Origin: Alphaproteobacteria bacterium | Lineage (GTDB): Bacteria; Pseudomonadota; Alphaproteobacteria; Sphingomonadales; Sphingomonadaceae | Reading direction: 5' to 3' | Assembly: GCA_030430365.1 (NCBI GenBank) | Contig: JAUIFP010000006.1 | Coordinates: 1 to 64,000, forward strand | Length of the DNA stretch: 64,000 nucleotides | Shown: positions 17,527 through 26,082 of the stretch, piece after piece | How the letters are laid out: every line of letters starts with the position of its first letter | Position numbering within the stretch: the stretch's first letter is position 1 | Made by a program: the position numbers and the translations under genes | The notes under the pieces: model-generated | Databases searched by the model: none | What the model was told of the DNA's origin: nothing | The model's input: the letters and a program-made list of their open reading frames with translations, nothing else

Positions 17527-19014
17527 CTATTCCGCAGCGCGGGCCAGTGCGGCGTCTTTCTGACGGAAAGACAGGATCCCGTCATCGACCGGCCGTCTGC
17601 GGAAATCGCGCTGATCCTCAAGATAGTCCATATTCAGCCGCCAGGGCAGGGCAGGCGCGCTCTTGGGCATCAGATGCCGGACGCGTTGAATATAGCCGGA
17701 AGAGAAAGAATAGACGTCCCCTTCCTCCAGCGCGTGATCCTCCGCCAGATGAGGGCAAACGACGTCGACGCCCAGCTCCTCCATGCGGCCAAGCACGCGG
17801 CAGATATATTGGGCGGAATTGTCGGCCCGCAATGTCCAGGAAGCGTTGAGATATCCGAAGACGACGGCGAAATTCGGCACGTTGGAGAACATGCAGCTGC
17901 GATAGAACCAGTGCTGCGCCCAATCGACCGGCTTGCCGTCAAGCGTAACGGCAATGCCGCCTGCGATCGCCAGATTGAGGCCGGTCGCGGTGACGATGAT
18001 GTCGGCTTCCAGGTGAGTTCCCGATTCAAGCACGATCCCGGTCGCGTCGAAGCGGTCGATGCGATCGGTCACGATCGAAACCTCGCCGGCCCTGACCGCC
18101 TTGAACAGATCGCCATCGGGCACGAGGCATAGGCGCTGTTCCCACGGATTATAGGGCGGCACGAAATCCTTCTCGTTCCAGGCGGGCCCAAGCGCCTTGC
18201 GCGCATGTTTGGTGAGGTAATTGGCAATTCTGGCGGGCCGGCTGCGCGCCTGGTTGAATACGAAACGGTGCAGGCGGATATTCTTGAAGCGGGTCAGCCT
18301 GTAGGCCAGCTTTTCGGGCAGGATGCGGCGCAGGAAATTGGCGAAACGATCCTGGGCCGGCTGGGCGCCCATCCAGGTCGGCGTGCGCTGGAGCATGGTG
18401 ATATGGGCGGCTTTTGCGGCCATTGCCGGCACGAGCGTTACGGCAGTTGCACCCGAACCGACCACGATCACGCGTTTGCCAGAATAGTCGAAATCCTCCG
18501 GCCAAAATTGCGGATGAACCAGCTTGCCCTGGAATTCCTCAGTGCCTGCAAATTCCGGGTCATAGGGATGATCGTAATCGTAATAGCCCGAACCGAGATA
18601 GAGGAAGCGGGCGGCAATTTCCCGCCATCCCGCCGCATCTTCGGTGACAATTTTCCAGCGTGCTTCGCTGGAGCTCCAGTCCGCGGAAATCACTTTCGTG
18701 CCGAAGCGGATATGTTCACGGATACCGCGGCTATCCACCACATGGTTCAGATAGCGCAGGATGGCGTCGCCCCCGGCAATTGCCTCGTCGTCGATCCAGG
18801 GTTCGAAGGCGAAGCCGAAGGAATGCATGTCGCTGTCGGAGCGGATGCCGGGATAGCGGAACAAGTCCCAGGTGCCGCCAAGTTGCTTGCGACGCTCGAG
18901 CATCGTGAAGTTCTGCCCGGGGCGCAGCATCTTCATATGTGCCGCCATGGAGATGCCGGAAATACCGGCGCCGACGATCAGAACGTCAACTTCTTCCGTC
19001 TGCTGTTCGGCCAC
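17527..19014 (-). CDS. Flavin-dependent monooxygenase, Baeyer-Villiger type
   Basis: 495 aa. The N-terminal FAD Rossmann motif GAGISGISMA lies at about residue 16. The first BVMO fingerprint GGTWDLFRYPGIRSDSD (about 46-62) is followed by the second, F-G---H---WP (FQGKLVHPQFWPED, about 165), and an NADPH motif GSGATAV (about 187). These would predict insertion of oxygen into ketones, although some members act as N- or S-monooxygenases. Substrate unknown. It lies between the cinA-like gene and folD, on the same strand as both, with 42 bp to folD. Confidence 0.85.
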   Translation of the reverse strand: MAEQQTEEVDVLIVGAGISGISMAAHMKMLRPGQNFTMLERRKQLGGTWDLFRYPGIRSDSDMHSFGFAFEPWIDDEAIAGGDAILRYLNHVVDSRGIREHIRFGTKVISADWSSSEARWKIVTEDAAGWREIAARFLYLGSGYYDYDHPYDPEFAGTEEFQGKLVHPQFWPEDFDYSGKRVIVVGSGATAVTLVPAMAAKAAHITMLQRTPTWMGAQPAQDRFANFLRRILPEKLAYRLTRFKNIRLHRFVFNQARSRPARIANYLTKHARKALGPAWNEKDFVPPYNPWEQRLCLVPDGDLFKAVRAGEVSIVTDRIDRFDATGIVLESGTHLEADIIVTATGLNLAIAGGIAVTLDGKPVDWAQHWFYRSCMFSNVPNFAVVFGYLNASWTLRADNSAQYICRVLGRMEELGVDVVCPHLAEDHALEEGDVYSFSSGYIQRVRHLMPKSAPALPWRLNMDYLEDQRDFRRRPVDDGILSFRQKDAALARAAE

Positions 19015-19056
19015 ACCATGCTCCCATTCACTCGGCTGGGGCAGCCCGTGGATCGA

Positions 19057-19998
19057 CTAGTCGTCGTTCTTGTCGAAAATCATCGATCGGTCGGGCAGCA
19101 GGTCCCATTCGCTTGAGGCGAAGGCATGCGCCTTGCCGCCTTCCTGCGCCTCGCGGGCGGCCTGCACCGTATTGGCCAGCAGGCAGGCGATGGTCATCGG
19201 GCCGACGCCGCCAGGCACCGGCGTCACTGCGCGGGCGTGCTGGACTTCGTCGAAGGCGACATCGCCGACCAGCTTGACCTTGCCGTCTTCCGTCTTCCTG
19301 CGGGTGATGCCGACATCGATGATAACCGCGCCCGGCTTCACCCAATAGCCTTTGACCAACTCGGGCGCGCCTGCGGCCGCGATGATCACATCGGCCTTGC
19401 GGCACAGGTCCGACAGGTTCTTGGTTTCGATATGGGTGACCGTGACGGTGGCTTCACGCTCCAGCAGCAGCATGGCGATCGGCTTGCCGACGATGTTGGA
19501 CTTGCCGATCACCACGACGTCCAGCCCGGTCATGTCGTCGATCACGGTGTCGAGCAGCTTGGTCACGCCCAGCGGCGTACACGGAACGATGCCGCCGGTG
19601 CCGGTGGAAAGACGCCCGACATTGACCGGATGGAATCCGTCGACATCCTTGTCGGGATGGATCGCGCCCAGAACGACACCGGTATCGATATGATCGGGCA
19701 GCGGAACCTGCACCAGAATGCCGTGCACTTCCGGGTCGGCATTGAGGCGCGCAATCAGCGTAAGCAGGGCATCCTGGGTCGTGTTCTTGCTCAGCCGGTG
19801 TTCGAAGCTGCGAATGCCCGTTTTTTCGCAGCCCTTGATCTTGCGGCCGACATAGACTTCGCTCGCCGGATCGTTGCCAACCAGGACCACGGCCAGGCCG
19901 GGACGGGTCATGCCGGCATCGACCATCGCCTGCACGGCTTTGGCGGTTTGCTCGTCAAGTTCGCGCGCTACGGCGCGTCCGTCGATAATGTCGGCCAT
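19057..19998 (-). CDS. folD: Bifunctional methylene-THF dehydrogenase / methenyl-THF cyclohydrolase
   Basis: 313 aa. It interconverts 5,10-methylene-THF and 10-formyl-THF. Signatures: VGNDPASEVYVGRKIKGCEKTGI (catalytic Lys), GILVQVPLP, DVDGFHPVNVGRL, PCTPLGV, VVIGKSNIVGKP and TPVPGGVGPMTIACL. It has a C-terminal extension past about residue 295. GGAG lies 8 nt from the ATG, and directly behind an intrinsic terminator of metF. With MetF and LigM it can process methyl groups released from aromatic ethers. Confidence 0.96.
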   Translation of the reverse strand: MADIIDGRAVARELDEQTAKAVQAMVDAGMTRPGLAVVLVGNDPASEVYVGRKIKGCEKTGIRSFEHRLSKNTTQDALLTLIARLNADPEVHGILVQVPLPDHIDTGVVLGAIHPDKDVDGFHPVNVGRLSTGTGGIVPCTPLGVTKLLDTVIDDMTGLDVVVIGKSNIVGKPIAMLLLEREATVTVTHIETKNLSDLCRKADVIIAAAGAPELVKGYWVKPGAVIIDVGITRRKTEDGKVKLVGDVAFDEVQHARAVTPVPGGVGPMTIACLLANTVQAAREAQEGGKAHAFASSEWDLLPDRSMIFDKNDD

Positions 19999-20009
19999 CG
20001 GGTTGCTCC

Positions 20010-20053
20010 AAAAACAAAGGCAGCCCGCGTCCTAGCGAACGCGCGCTGCCTTT
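20010..20053 (-). terminator. Intrinsic terminator or attenuator between metF and folD
   Basis: On the minus strand AAAGGCAGC pairs with GCTGCCTTT, with further GC pairing inside, followed by TGTTTTT. It lies between the metF stop and the folD ribosome site, the T-run running straight into GGAG. It would end metF transcripts and could set how much folD is read through. Confidence 0.75.
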
Positions 20054-20080
20054 CAATACCATATGAAAATATTAGGCCGC

Positions 20081-20950
20081 TTAATGCGCGGCGTCGTATT
20101 TGTTGATCCATTCGGCCGAGGCGGTCAGCGCGCCGAAGGGATAGAGGTGCAAGCGGACCCGCCCCAGATCCTCGGTCAGGCCCTTGTCGAGCGAGGCAAC
20201 CAGCTTGTCCGGGCCGGCACTGCCGATGAGGTTGGTCAGCGAGATGCCGTATTTCTTCATGACATTGGCCGATGCGCCGACACCGCAGCGCTTGGCAAAG
20301 CCCAGCAGGCGCTTGATGCCGGCGGGGCCGGGCACGCCCAGGCGCACAGGCACGTCGATGCCGCGTGCGCGCATTTCCTTCAGCCACTCGACGATCGCTT
20401 CGTCATCGAAAGCGAACTGGGTGACCACCAGCGGGACCATTCCATGGGCTTTTACGGCAGCGATCTTGCGCTCCATCCAGTCCCACAGTTCGTCCTTGGT
20501 GTTGTTGGGGTGGCCTTCGGGATGCCCGCCAATACCGACGATCTCGATACCGTGCTTTTCCAGCAGGCCGGTTTCGATGATCTGCAGCGAATCCGAATAA
20601 GGGCCTTCGGGCTCCGGCGGGTCGCCCGCGATAATGAAGACGCGCTTCACACCGGCCTTGGTGGTGATGTCGCGCAGGTAATTATCCAGCACTTCTTCCG
20701 AAGCGATGCGGCGCGCGGAAAGGTGGACGATCGGTTCGAAGCCCAATTCGCGGACCAGCACGGCGGCTTCCACGCGCTGTTCGATTTCTTCGCCGGGCAG
20801 GAAGGTCACGGCGACCTGGGTGCCGGGGCGGATCAGGGGTGCGGCTTCCTTGATGCCTTCGATTTCCTTCGCCGTCATTTCCAGCGAATAGCCATCGACC
20901 ATATTGGTGCGGGGTTTTTCCCAATCGGGGTGGATCGCGGCGTAAGACAT
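20081..20950 (-). CDS. metF: Methylenetetrahydrofolate reductase
   Basis: 289 aa from ATG (MSYAAIHPDW), GGGAG 8 nt upstream; the frame is open 13 codons further. TIM-barrel MTHFR family: SLEMTAKEIEG, TQVAVTFLPG, AAVLVRELGFEPIVHLSARRI, FIIAGDPPEPEGPYSDS and GGHPEGHPN. In sphingomonads such as SYK-6 a MetF of this short type is known to be required for growth on vanillate, converting the 5-methyl-THF made by LigM to methylene-THF. Divergent from the hydrolase-ligM unit, which fits that role. Confidence 0.93.
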   Translation of the reverse strand: MSYAAIHPDWEKPRTNMVDGYSLEMTAKEIEGIKEAAPLIRPGTQVAVTFLPGEEIEQRVEAAVLVRELGFEPIVHLSARRIASEEVLDNYLRDITTKAGVKRVFIIAGDPPEPEGPYSDSLQIIETGLLEKHGIEIVGIGGHPEGHPNNTKDELWDWMERKIAAVKAHGMVPLVVTQFAFDDEAIVEWLKEMRARGIDVPVRLGVPGPAGIKRLLGFAKRCGVGASANVMKKYGISLTNLIGSAGPDKLVASLDKGLTEDLGRVRLHLYPFGALTASAEWINKYDAAH

Positions 20951-21064
20951 CTCATGAACTCCCAAGATCGAATCTGTTCGGTATTGCACCGGAATAAAGG
21001 CGTATCCGGAGCCTGATTGAACAGGAAGGCAGCCTTTTCAAGAAAGACTCTAGCAGAATCGCAT

Positions 21065-21101
21065 TTCTTCGTATAGATGAAAACTTCACGTTGACGAAGA
21101 A
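21065..21101. promoter_or_regulatory. Nested dyad in the metF / hydrolase-ligM divergent region
   Basis: TTCTTCGT and ACGAAGAA form a perfect 8-bp inverted repeat with a 21-bp spacer. Inside the spacer lies a smaller dyad TGAA-AAC-TTCA. The pair sits just upstream of the hydrolase ATG (21120) in the only promoter-bearing gap between metF and ligM, so it is a candidate operator. Function inferred from position only. Confidence 0.4.
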
Positions 21102-21119
21102 TGTTGCGCGCGAAAACCG

Positions 21120-21812
21120 ATGTTAATCCTGCTTCCCGGCCTGATCTGCGACGCTTCCATCTATGCGCCGCAAACCGCAGCATTCAGCGACTCGCGCGCA
21201 ATCGACGGCTATGGCATGCGCGATACGCTCGAAGGCATGGCGCAATATGTCCTCGAATCAGCGCCGGAGAAGTTCGATCTGCTGGGCCATTCGATGGGCG
21301 GGCGAATCGCGCTGGAAATCATCCGCGCCGCTCCCGAGCGTGTTCGGCGGCTGGCGCTTGTCAGCACCGGCATCCATCCGCTCAAGCCGGGCGAGGTGCG
21401 CAACCGTTTCGAATTGCGGCGCGTAGGCCGCGAGCAAGGCATGGAAGCGCTGGTCGATTCCTGGCTGCCGCCGATGGTTGCACCGGCCCACCGCCAGGAT
21501 GCTGCTATCATGGAGCCGCTGCAGGCCATGTGCATGCGTGCGGGACTTAAGGTGTTCGATGCGCAGATCGACGCGCTGCTTGCACGCGGCGAGGTCAAGA
21601 GCTTGCTCCCGGACATTACCTGCCCCACGCTGGTCATGACCGGAAGCGAGGACGCGTGGAGCCCGCCTGCACAGCATGAGGAGATTGCAGAGGCGATCCC
21701 CAATTCCGAACTCGTCATCGTCGAAGGTGCTGGGCATATGATCCAGCTCGAAGCGCCTAAAGCGGTGAATGAAGCAATCGCCCGCTGGCTTGCCCAGCCG
21801 GTGACCGACTAA
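21120..21812 (+). CDS. Alpha/beta hydrolase
   Basis: 230 aa. Compact alpha/beta-hydrolase fold with nucleophile elbow GHSMGG (Ser about 60), acid GSEDAWSPP (about 182) and His in GAGHMIQLE (about 206). No signal peptide, so cytoplasmic. It is 44 bp upstream of ligM on the same strand and probably cotranscribed, which suggests ester or C-C hydrolysis of an aromatic intermediate; the substrate cannot be read from sequence. Confidence 0.85.
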   Translation: MLILLPGLICDASIYAPQTAAFSDSRAIDGYGMRDTLEGMAQYVLESAPEKFDLLGHSMGGRIALEIIRAAPERVRRLALVSTGIHPLKPGEVRNRFELRRVGREQGMEALVDSWLPPMVAPAHRQDAAIMEPLQAMCMRAGLKVFDAQIDALLARGEVKSLLPDITCPTLVMTGSEDAWSPPAQHEEIAEAIPNSELVIVEGAGHMIQLEAPKAVNEAIARWLAQPVTD

Positions 21813-21856
21813 ACCGAAGTGTAATCAACCAGGCTCTTTCTAGGAGAGGCAGACAA

Positions 21857-23266
21857 ATGAGTGAACAAAACCTTCAGCAGAAGCTGGACGCAGCCGGCGA
21901 TGTCGTCGAACTCCTGCGCAACCAGCAGGTCGGACCGAACCCCTATCCGGGCGTTCCGGCGGAATATTCCAACTGGCGCAACGAGCAGCGCGCCTGGGCT
22001 GAAAGCGCCGTGCTGTTCAACCAGAGCTACCACATGGTCGAGCTCTATGTTCGCGGCAAGGACGCCTTCAAGCTCCTCGAATATCTCGCGATCAACTCGT
22101 TCAAGAACTTCACCGTCAACAAGGCGAAGCAGTTCGTGCCCGTGACGCCCGACGGCTATGTCATCGGCGACGTGATCCTGTTCTACCTTGCTGAAAACGA
22201 ATTCAGCCTGGTCGGCCGCGTGCCGGCGATCGAATGGGTCGAATTCCACGCGCAGTATGGCGATTGGGACGTGGAAGTGGAGCGTGACGAGCGCACCGCC
22301 ATGCGGACCGACGGCGTCCGCAAGAACTATCGCTTCCAGCTCCAGGGCCCGAATGCGATGAAGATCCTGGGCATCGCCATGGGCGAAACGCCGCCGGACC
22401 TGAAGTTCTTCAACATGGCCCATGTCGACATCAACGGTAAGGACGTGATCGCTCTGCGTCACGGCATGGCCGGTCAGCCGGGTTACGAACTGTTCGGCCC
22501 GTGGGAAGACTATCAGGCCGTTCACAGCGCATTGGTGGAAGCCGGCAAGAATGACGGCCTGACCCTGGTCGGCGGCCGCGCCTATTCGTCCAACACGCTG
22601 GAATCGGGCTGGCTGCCTTCGCCGCTGCCCGCTTTCTACACTGGCGACAGCCAGATGATGAAGGACTTCCGCGCCTGGGCCGGTGCCAATTCCTATGCCG
22701 GCATGTGCTCGGTCGGCGGCAGCCACGTTCCCGATAGCGTAGAGGGCTACTACCTCACGCCGTGGGATATCGGTTATGGCCACATCGTGAAGTTCGACCA
22801 TGATTTCGTGGGCCGCGAAGCTCTCGAAAAGATGGCAACCGAAACGCACAAGCAGAAGGTCACGCTGGCTCTCGACAATGAAGACATGATGCGTGTCCTC
22901 TCGTCGCTCTATGCCGAAGGCGACCGCGCCAAGTATTTCGAATTCCCGAGCGCAGTGTATTCGATGCACCCGTTCGACGAAGTGAAGTGCGACGGCAAGG
23001 TGATCGGCGTTTCGACCTGGGTTGGCTATTCCTCCAACGAAGGCAAGATGCTGACCCTGGCGATGATCGATCCGGCCTATGTCGAAATGGGCAAGGAAGT
23101 GACGCTGGTTTGGGGCGAGCCCAATGGCGGCACCACCAAGCCGACCGTCGAGCCGCACGTTCAGACGGAAATCAAGGCGATCGTTTCGCCGGTGCCTTAC
23201 TCCAAGGTCGCCCGTGACGCCTATGCGGACAGCTGGCGCCAGACCGGCGTTGGCGCCAACGCCTGA
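21857..23266 (+). CDS. ligM: THF-dependent aromatic O-demethylase (LigM/DesA family)
   Basis: 469 aa; AGGAGAGG sits 8 nt before ATG. An aminomethyltransferase (GcvT)-fold enzyme that moves a methoxy methyl group from vanillate, 3-O-methylgallate (LigM) or syringate (DesA) to tetrahydrofolate. The sequence has the family run SNWR-EQRAW--SAVLFNQSYHM, VNKAKQFVPVTPDGYVIGDVILFYL, LRHGMAGQPGYELFGPWED, GGRAYSSNTLESGWLPSPLP and WGEPNGGTTKPTVEPH. I cannot separate LigM from DesA by eye. metF (divergent) and folD next door close the C1 cycle; the formyl-THF ligase LigH is not in the window. An intrinsic terminator follows. Confidence 0.92.
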   Translation: MSEQNLQQKLDAAGDVVELLRNQQVGPNPYPGVPAEYSNWRNEQRAWAESAVLFNQSYHMVELYVRGKDAFKLLEYLAINSFKNFTVNKAKQFVPVTPDGYVIGDVILFYLAENEFSLVGRVPAIEWVEFHAQYGDWDVEVERDERTAMRTDGVRKNYRFQLQGPNAMKILGIAMGETPPDLKFFNMAHVDINGKDVIALRHGMAGQPGYELFGPWEDYQAVHSALVEAGKNDGLTLVGGRAYSSNTLESGWLPSPLPAFYTGDSQMMKDFRAWAGANSYAGMCSVGGSHVPDSVEGYYLTPWDIGYGHIVKFDHDFVGREALEKMATETHKQKVTLALDNEDMMRVLSSLYAEGDRAKYFEFPSAVYSMHPFDEVKCDGKVIGVSTWVGYSSNEGKMLTLAMIDPAYVEMGKEVTLVWGEPNGGTTKPTVEPHVQTEIKAIVSPVPYSKVARDAYADSWRQTGVGANA

Positions 23267-23302
23267 GCCGCACACGGTTCAGCGGCGTAAAGCCAAAACA
23301 AA

Positions 23303-23335
23303 GGGGGCGGTCACTTCGGTGGCCGCCCTTTTTCT
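23303..23335 (+). terminator. Intrinsic terminator after ligM
   Basis: GGGGCGGTCAC-TTCG-GTGGCCGCCC hairpin with a stable UUCG tetraloop, followed by TTTTTCTTT, about 40 bp behind the ligM stop. Confidence 0.93.
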
Positions 23336-23482
23336 TTGCCGGGAATCCATGTGCCACGCCCGCCATGAAATCCCGCCTTGCATCCTCGCACGGACCCTCG
23401 CAAACTCGCACCGCTTCTGGAGAGGAGAATCTGCATATGGGCAGGGCGTAGGGCGCGCCTTGCTCCCTCTCGGGAGACGTCA

Positions 23483-24877
23483 ATGGGGGACGTATACGAT
23501 TTCATCGTGATCGGCAGCGGGCCGTCGGGGCGCCGCGCTGCTATCCAGGCGGCAAAACTCGGCAAATCGGTATTGGTGGTGGAAGGGCGGACCAAGGTCG
23601 GCGGGGTTTCGGTGCATACCGGCACGATCCCCTCCAAGACCCTGCGCGAAACCGCGCTCAACCTCTCCGGCTGGCGGGAACGCGGCTTCTATGGCCGATC
23701 CTACCGCGTGAAGAAGGATATCGGCAGCGAAGACCTCTCGGTGCGCCTGACCAAGACGCTCGCCTATGAGGTCGACGTGCTGGAGCACCAGTTTCTGCGC
23801 AATGGCGTGGCGACGATGGCGGGTTTCGCGCGCTTTGTGGACGAGCATAACGTCGTCATTCAATCGCCCGACGGTAGCGAGCTTAAAGTCAGGGGAGAGC
23901 GTATCCTGATTGCAGTGGGCACCGTGCCGCATCGTCCCGACACGATCGATTTCACCGTGCCCAATATTCTCGACAGCGACGGGATCGTTTCCGTTCCCAA
24001 GCTTCCCCGCAGCCTGACGGTGATAGGCGCGGGGGTGATCGGCATCGAATATGCGACGATCTTCTCCGCGCTCGACGTGGCGGTGACGGTCATCGAACCG
24101 CGCAGCAGCTTCTTCGATTTCGTCGACAAGGAGATTGTGGAGGAGTTCATCCATCAATTGCGCGACCGCGGCGTGCAGTTCCGCATGGGCTCGCCGATGA
24201 CGAAAGTGGAGGCGTTGCCCACTGGTGGCATCGTCACCACGACTGCGGATGGCCGCAAGGTGAAGAGCGAAATGCTGCTCTATTGCGCGGGGCGCATGGG
24301 CGCGACTTCGGATATCGGGCTGGACAAATGCGGGATCGAAACGGATGCGCGCGGGCGGATCAAGGTGGACGAGAACACGTTCCAGACATCGGTCCGGCAT
24401 ATCTATGCGACGGGGGATGTGATCGGATTTCCCAGCCTGGCCTCGACTTCCATGGAGCAGGGGCGGATCGCCGCCTGCCACGCCTTCGAAATGCCTCTTC
24501 CGCCGGCTCCGGCCTATTTCCCTTATGGGATCTATGCCGTGCCGGAGATTTCGACCGTTGGCCTTTCGGAACAGGAAGTGCGCGAAAAGGGCATCAGCTA
24601 TGAATGCGGCATTGCCCGTTTTCGCGAGACGTCGCGCGGCCATATCATGGGGCTGGAGCAGGGGATGATGAAGATGATCTTCTCCAACGCCACGCGCCGG
24701 CTGCTGGGCGTGCATATCATCGGGGAAGGCGCGACCGAATTGATCCATATCGGCCAGGCCGTGCTGAACCTGAAAGGCACGATCGATTATTTCATCGAGA
24801 ACACTTTCAACTATCCGACGCTGGCCGAAGCCTACAAGATCGCCGCGCTGGATGCGTGGAACCGGATGCCGCAATAG
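23483..24877 (+). CDS. sthA: Si-specific soluble NAD(P)+ transhydrogenase
   Basis: 464 aa from ATG (MGDVYDF) behind CGGGAG; the frame is open 35 codons further. Flavoprotein disulfide-reductase fold, FAD motif GSGPSGRRAA. The redox CxxxxC of lipoamide dehydrogenases is replaced (GGVSVHTGTIPSK), as expected for SthA. NAD site GAGVIGIEYA, then YATGDVIGFPSLASTSMEQGR. It would rebalance NADPH and NADH. Standing behind the ligM terminator with its own leader, it is probably a separate unit. Confidence 0.92.
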   Translation: MGDVYDFIVIGSGPSGRRAAIQAAKLGKSVLVVEGRTKVGGVSVHTGTIPSKTLRETALNLSGWRERGFYGRSYRVKKDIGSEDLSVRLTKTLAYEVDVLEHQFLRNGVATMAGFARFVDEHNVVIQSPDGSELKVRGERILIAVGTVPHRPDTIDFTVPNILDSDGIVSVPKLPRSLTVIGAGVIGIEYATIFSALDVAVTVIEPRSSFFDFVDKEIVEEFIHQLRDRGVQFRMGSPMTKVEALPTGGIVTTTADGRKVKSEMLLYCAGRMGATSDIGLDKCGIETDARGRIKVDENTFQTSVRHIYATGDVIGFPSLASTSMEQGRIAACHAFEMPLPPAPAYFPYGIYAVPEISTVGLSEQEVREKGISYECGIARFRETSRGHIMGLEQGMMKMIFSNATRRLLGVHIIGEGATELIHIGQAVLNLKGTIDYFIENTFNYPTLAEAYKIAALDAWNRMPQ

Positions 24878-24888
24878 CCCTTATGCAA

Positions 24889-24978
24889 GCAGCGCAGTTA
24901 TGGGGCGGACAAAACCGCCCTCAAGCAGCGCAGCGATAGGGCAGGCAAAACCGCCCTCGAGCAGCGAAGCGGTAGGCC
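24889..24978. repeat. 36-bp tandem repeat, about 2.5 copies
   Basis: Two adjacent 36-bp units (24889-24924 and 24925-24960) start GCAGCGCAG and contain a GGGC-GGC/GACAAAACCGCCCTC core. A third partial unit starts at 24961 (GCAGCGAAGCGGTAGGCC). Each full unit has a short internal inverted repeat (GGGC-G...CCGCCC). It fills the convergent gap behind sthA. Confidence 0.85.
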
Positions 24979-24992
24979 CAAAGAGAGAGTAA

Positions 24993-25029
24993 GCCCGCCT
25001 CCGGCAGTTTCCGGGTACCGGAGGCGGGC
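24993..25029. terminator. Long hairpin in the sthA / DUF6607 convergent gap
   Basis: GCCCGCCTCCGG pairs perfectly with CCGGAGGCGGGC (12 bp) across a 13-nt loop. No T-run flanks either side, so it is not a classic intrinsic terminator, but its place between two converging genes suggests a shared transcription end or 3' stabiliser. Confidence 0.6.
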
Positions 25030-25050
25030 AACCGCCTGACGATGGAGTAA

Positions 25051-26043
25051 TCAGGCGGTATTCTTGCGGATGAGGTCGAGAGCTTCGGCAATCGCGGCCT
25101 GCTCGCTCTTCGAGCCATCCTGTATCTCATTGGCGATTTCGAGCAGGCGGCCGGAAATCACGGTGCCCGTCTGCGCTTCTTCCTCGATATGGATGCCGCC
25201 CTTGGCCTCGGCGATGGCATCCCATTCGGCGCGCACGGCCGACCAATAGCCTTCCGTTGCGGCCCAGTATTCGTCTGCGGCAGAGACGGGATATTCGTCG
25301 AAGCGGGTATAGGTGTTGAGGACATATTCCTGCACCACCGGTTTCAGTTCGCCGTCGATCATGCCCATCTTGATATTGTCCTGCCAATGGATCCAGCCAT
25401 TGGGCGTGGGCTGGTGGCGGTTGATCGCCCGATATCGGTCATAGATCGGATTGCGCACCGCATCGCGGCGGGCCAGCGGGCGGATGGTCCAGTTGGAGCG
25501 CCAGCGTCGCACGCCGCCCTGGGTTTCGAACTGGCCCCAGCCGGCATAACGCGGGCTGTCATCCACCTGCCAGACGGTTTGCGCCCAGCGGCCCTTGCGC
25601 ATGCGTTCGGGCACATCTTCCCAGGTCCAGCTGTCCGGCCCGGAATAGACCAGGATCTTTGCAGGTTCGTATTCCCAATCCTGCCGCCAATGCTTGATGA
25701 CGAAGGTCTGGCCTTCATGTTCGACGACGAGAAGGTGCTGCAGGACAATCTTCTCGCCCGTATCCTCGATCACGCGGACGGATTCGTGGCCACCGGAAAT
25801 CTTGCGGTCGAGCGGTTCGTAACCTGCCATCCATGCCGTGGATTCCTGCATGTCGAAGCGCACCTTGAAGTTGCCGGCCATGGCCAGGATGTCGGCCCGG
25901 TCTGCCTCATAGGCGGCCTGCTCCTGCGCGGAGCCGCCATGATCGATCGGCCCATGCGCGAGTGCCGGAGCGCTCGCCAATGCGCCGGTGCATAAGGCCG
26001 CGGCGCAAAGGCCGGCGCGAAGGGTTTTGGGTAGTATTCTCAT
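25051..26043 (-). CDS. DUF6607 family exported protein
   Basis: 330 aa with a clear signal peptide (cleavage after ALAHG/APALA, about residue 28). The mature part is rich in Trp and reads as a DUF6607 protein: GNFKVRFDMQESTAWMAGYEPL, HLLVVEHEGQTFVIKHWRQDWEYEPA, WTWEDVPERMRKGRWAQTVWQVDDSPRY and GWIHWQDNIKMGM. Function unknown. It lies 39 bp behind a haem-type TonB receptor gene and is probably cotranscribed under the same Fur box, so a role in haem or iron acquisition is likely. Confidence 0.8.
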   Translation of the reverse strand: MRILPKTLRAGLCAAALCTGALASAPALAHGPIDHGGSAQEQAAYEADRADILAMAGNFKVRFDMQESTAWMAGYEPLDRKISGGHESVRVIEDTGEKIVLQHLLVVEHEGQTFVIKHWRQDWEYEPAKILVYSGPDSWTWEDVPERMRKGRWAQTVWQVDDSPRYAGWGQFETQGGVRRWRSNWTIRPLARRDAVRNPIYDRYRAINRHQPTPNGWIHWQDNIKMGMIDGELKPVVQEYVLNTYTRFDEYPVSAADEYWAATEGYWSAVRAEWDAIAEAKGGIHIEEEAQTGTVISGRLLEIANEIQDGSKSEQAAIAEALDLIRKNTA

Positions 26044-26082
26044 TGTCGGTTTCTCCCGGAAAAAACGAACTGGTGGTCTGGA

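Noticed and set aside
21809-23275. 488-aa antisense ORF over ligM
   Set aside because: LigM on the plus strand has strong family blocks, a good ribosome site and a terminator; the antisense product is His/Arg-rich and featureless.
23480-24874. 464-aa antisense ORF over sthA
   Set aside because: Shadow of sthA; no motif or ribosome site.
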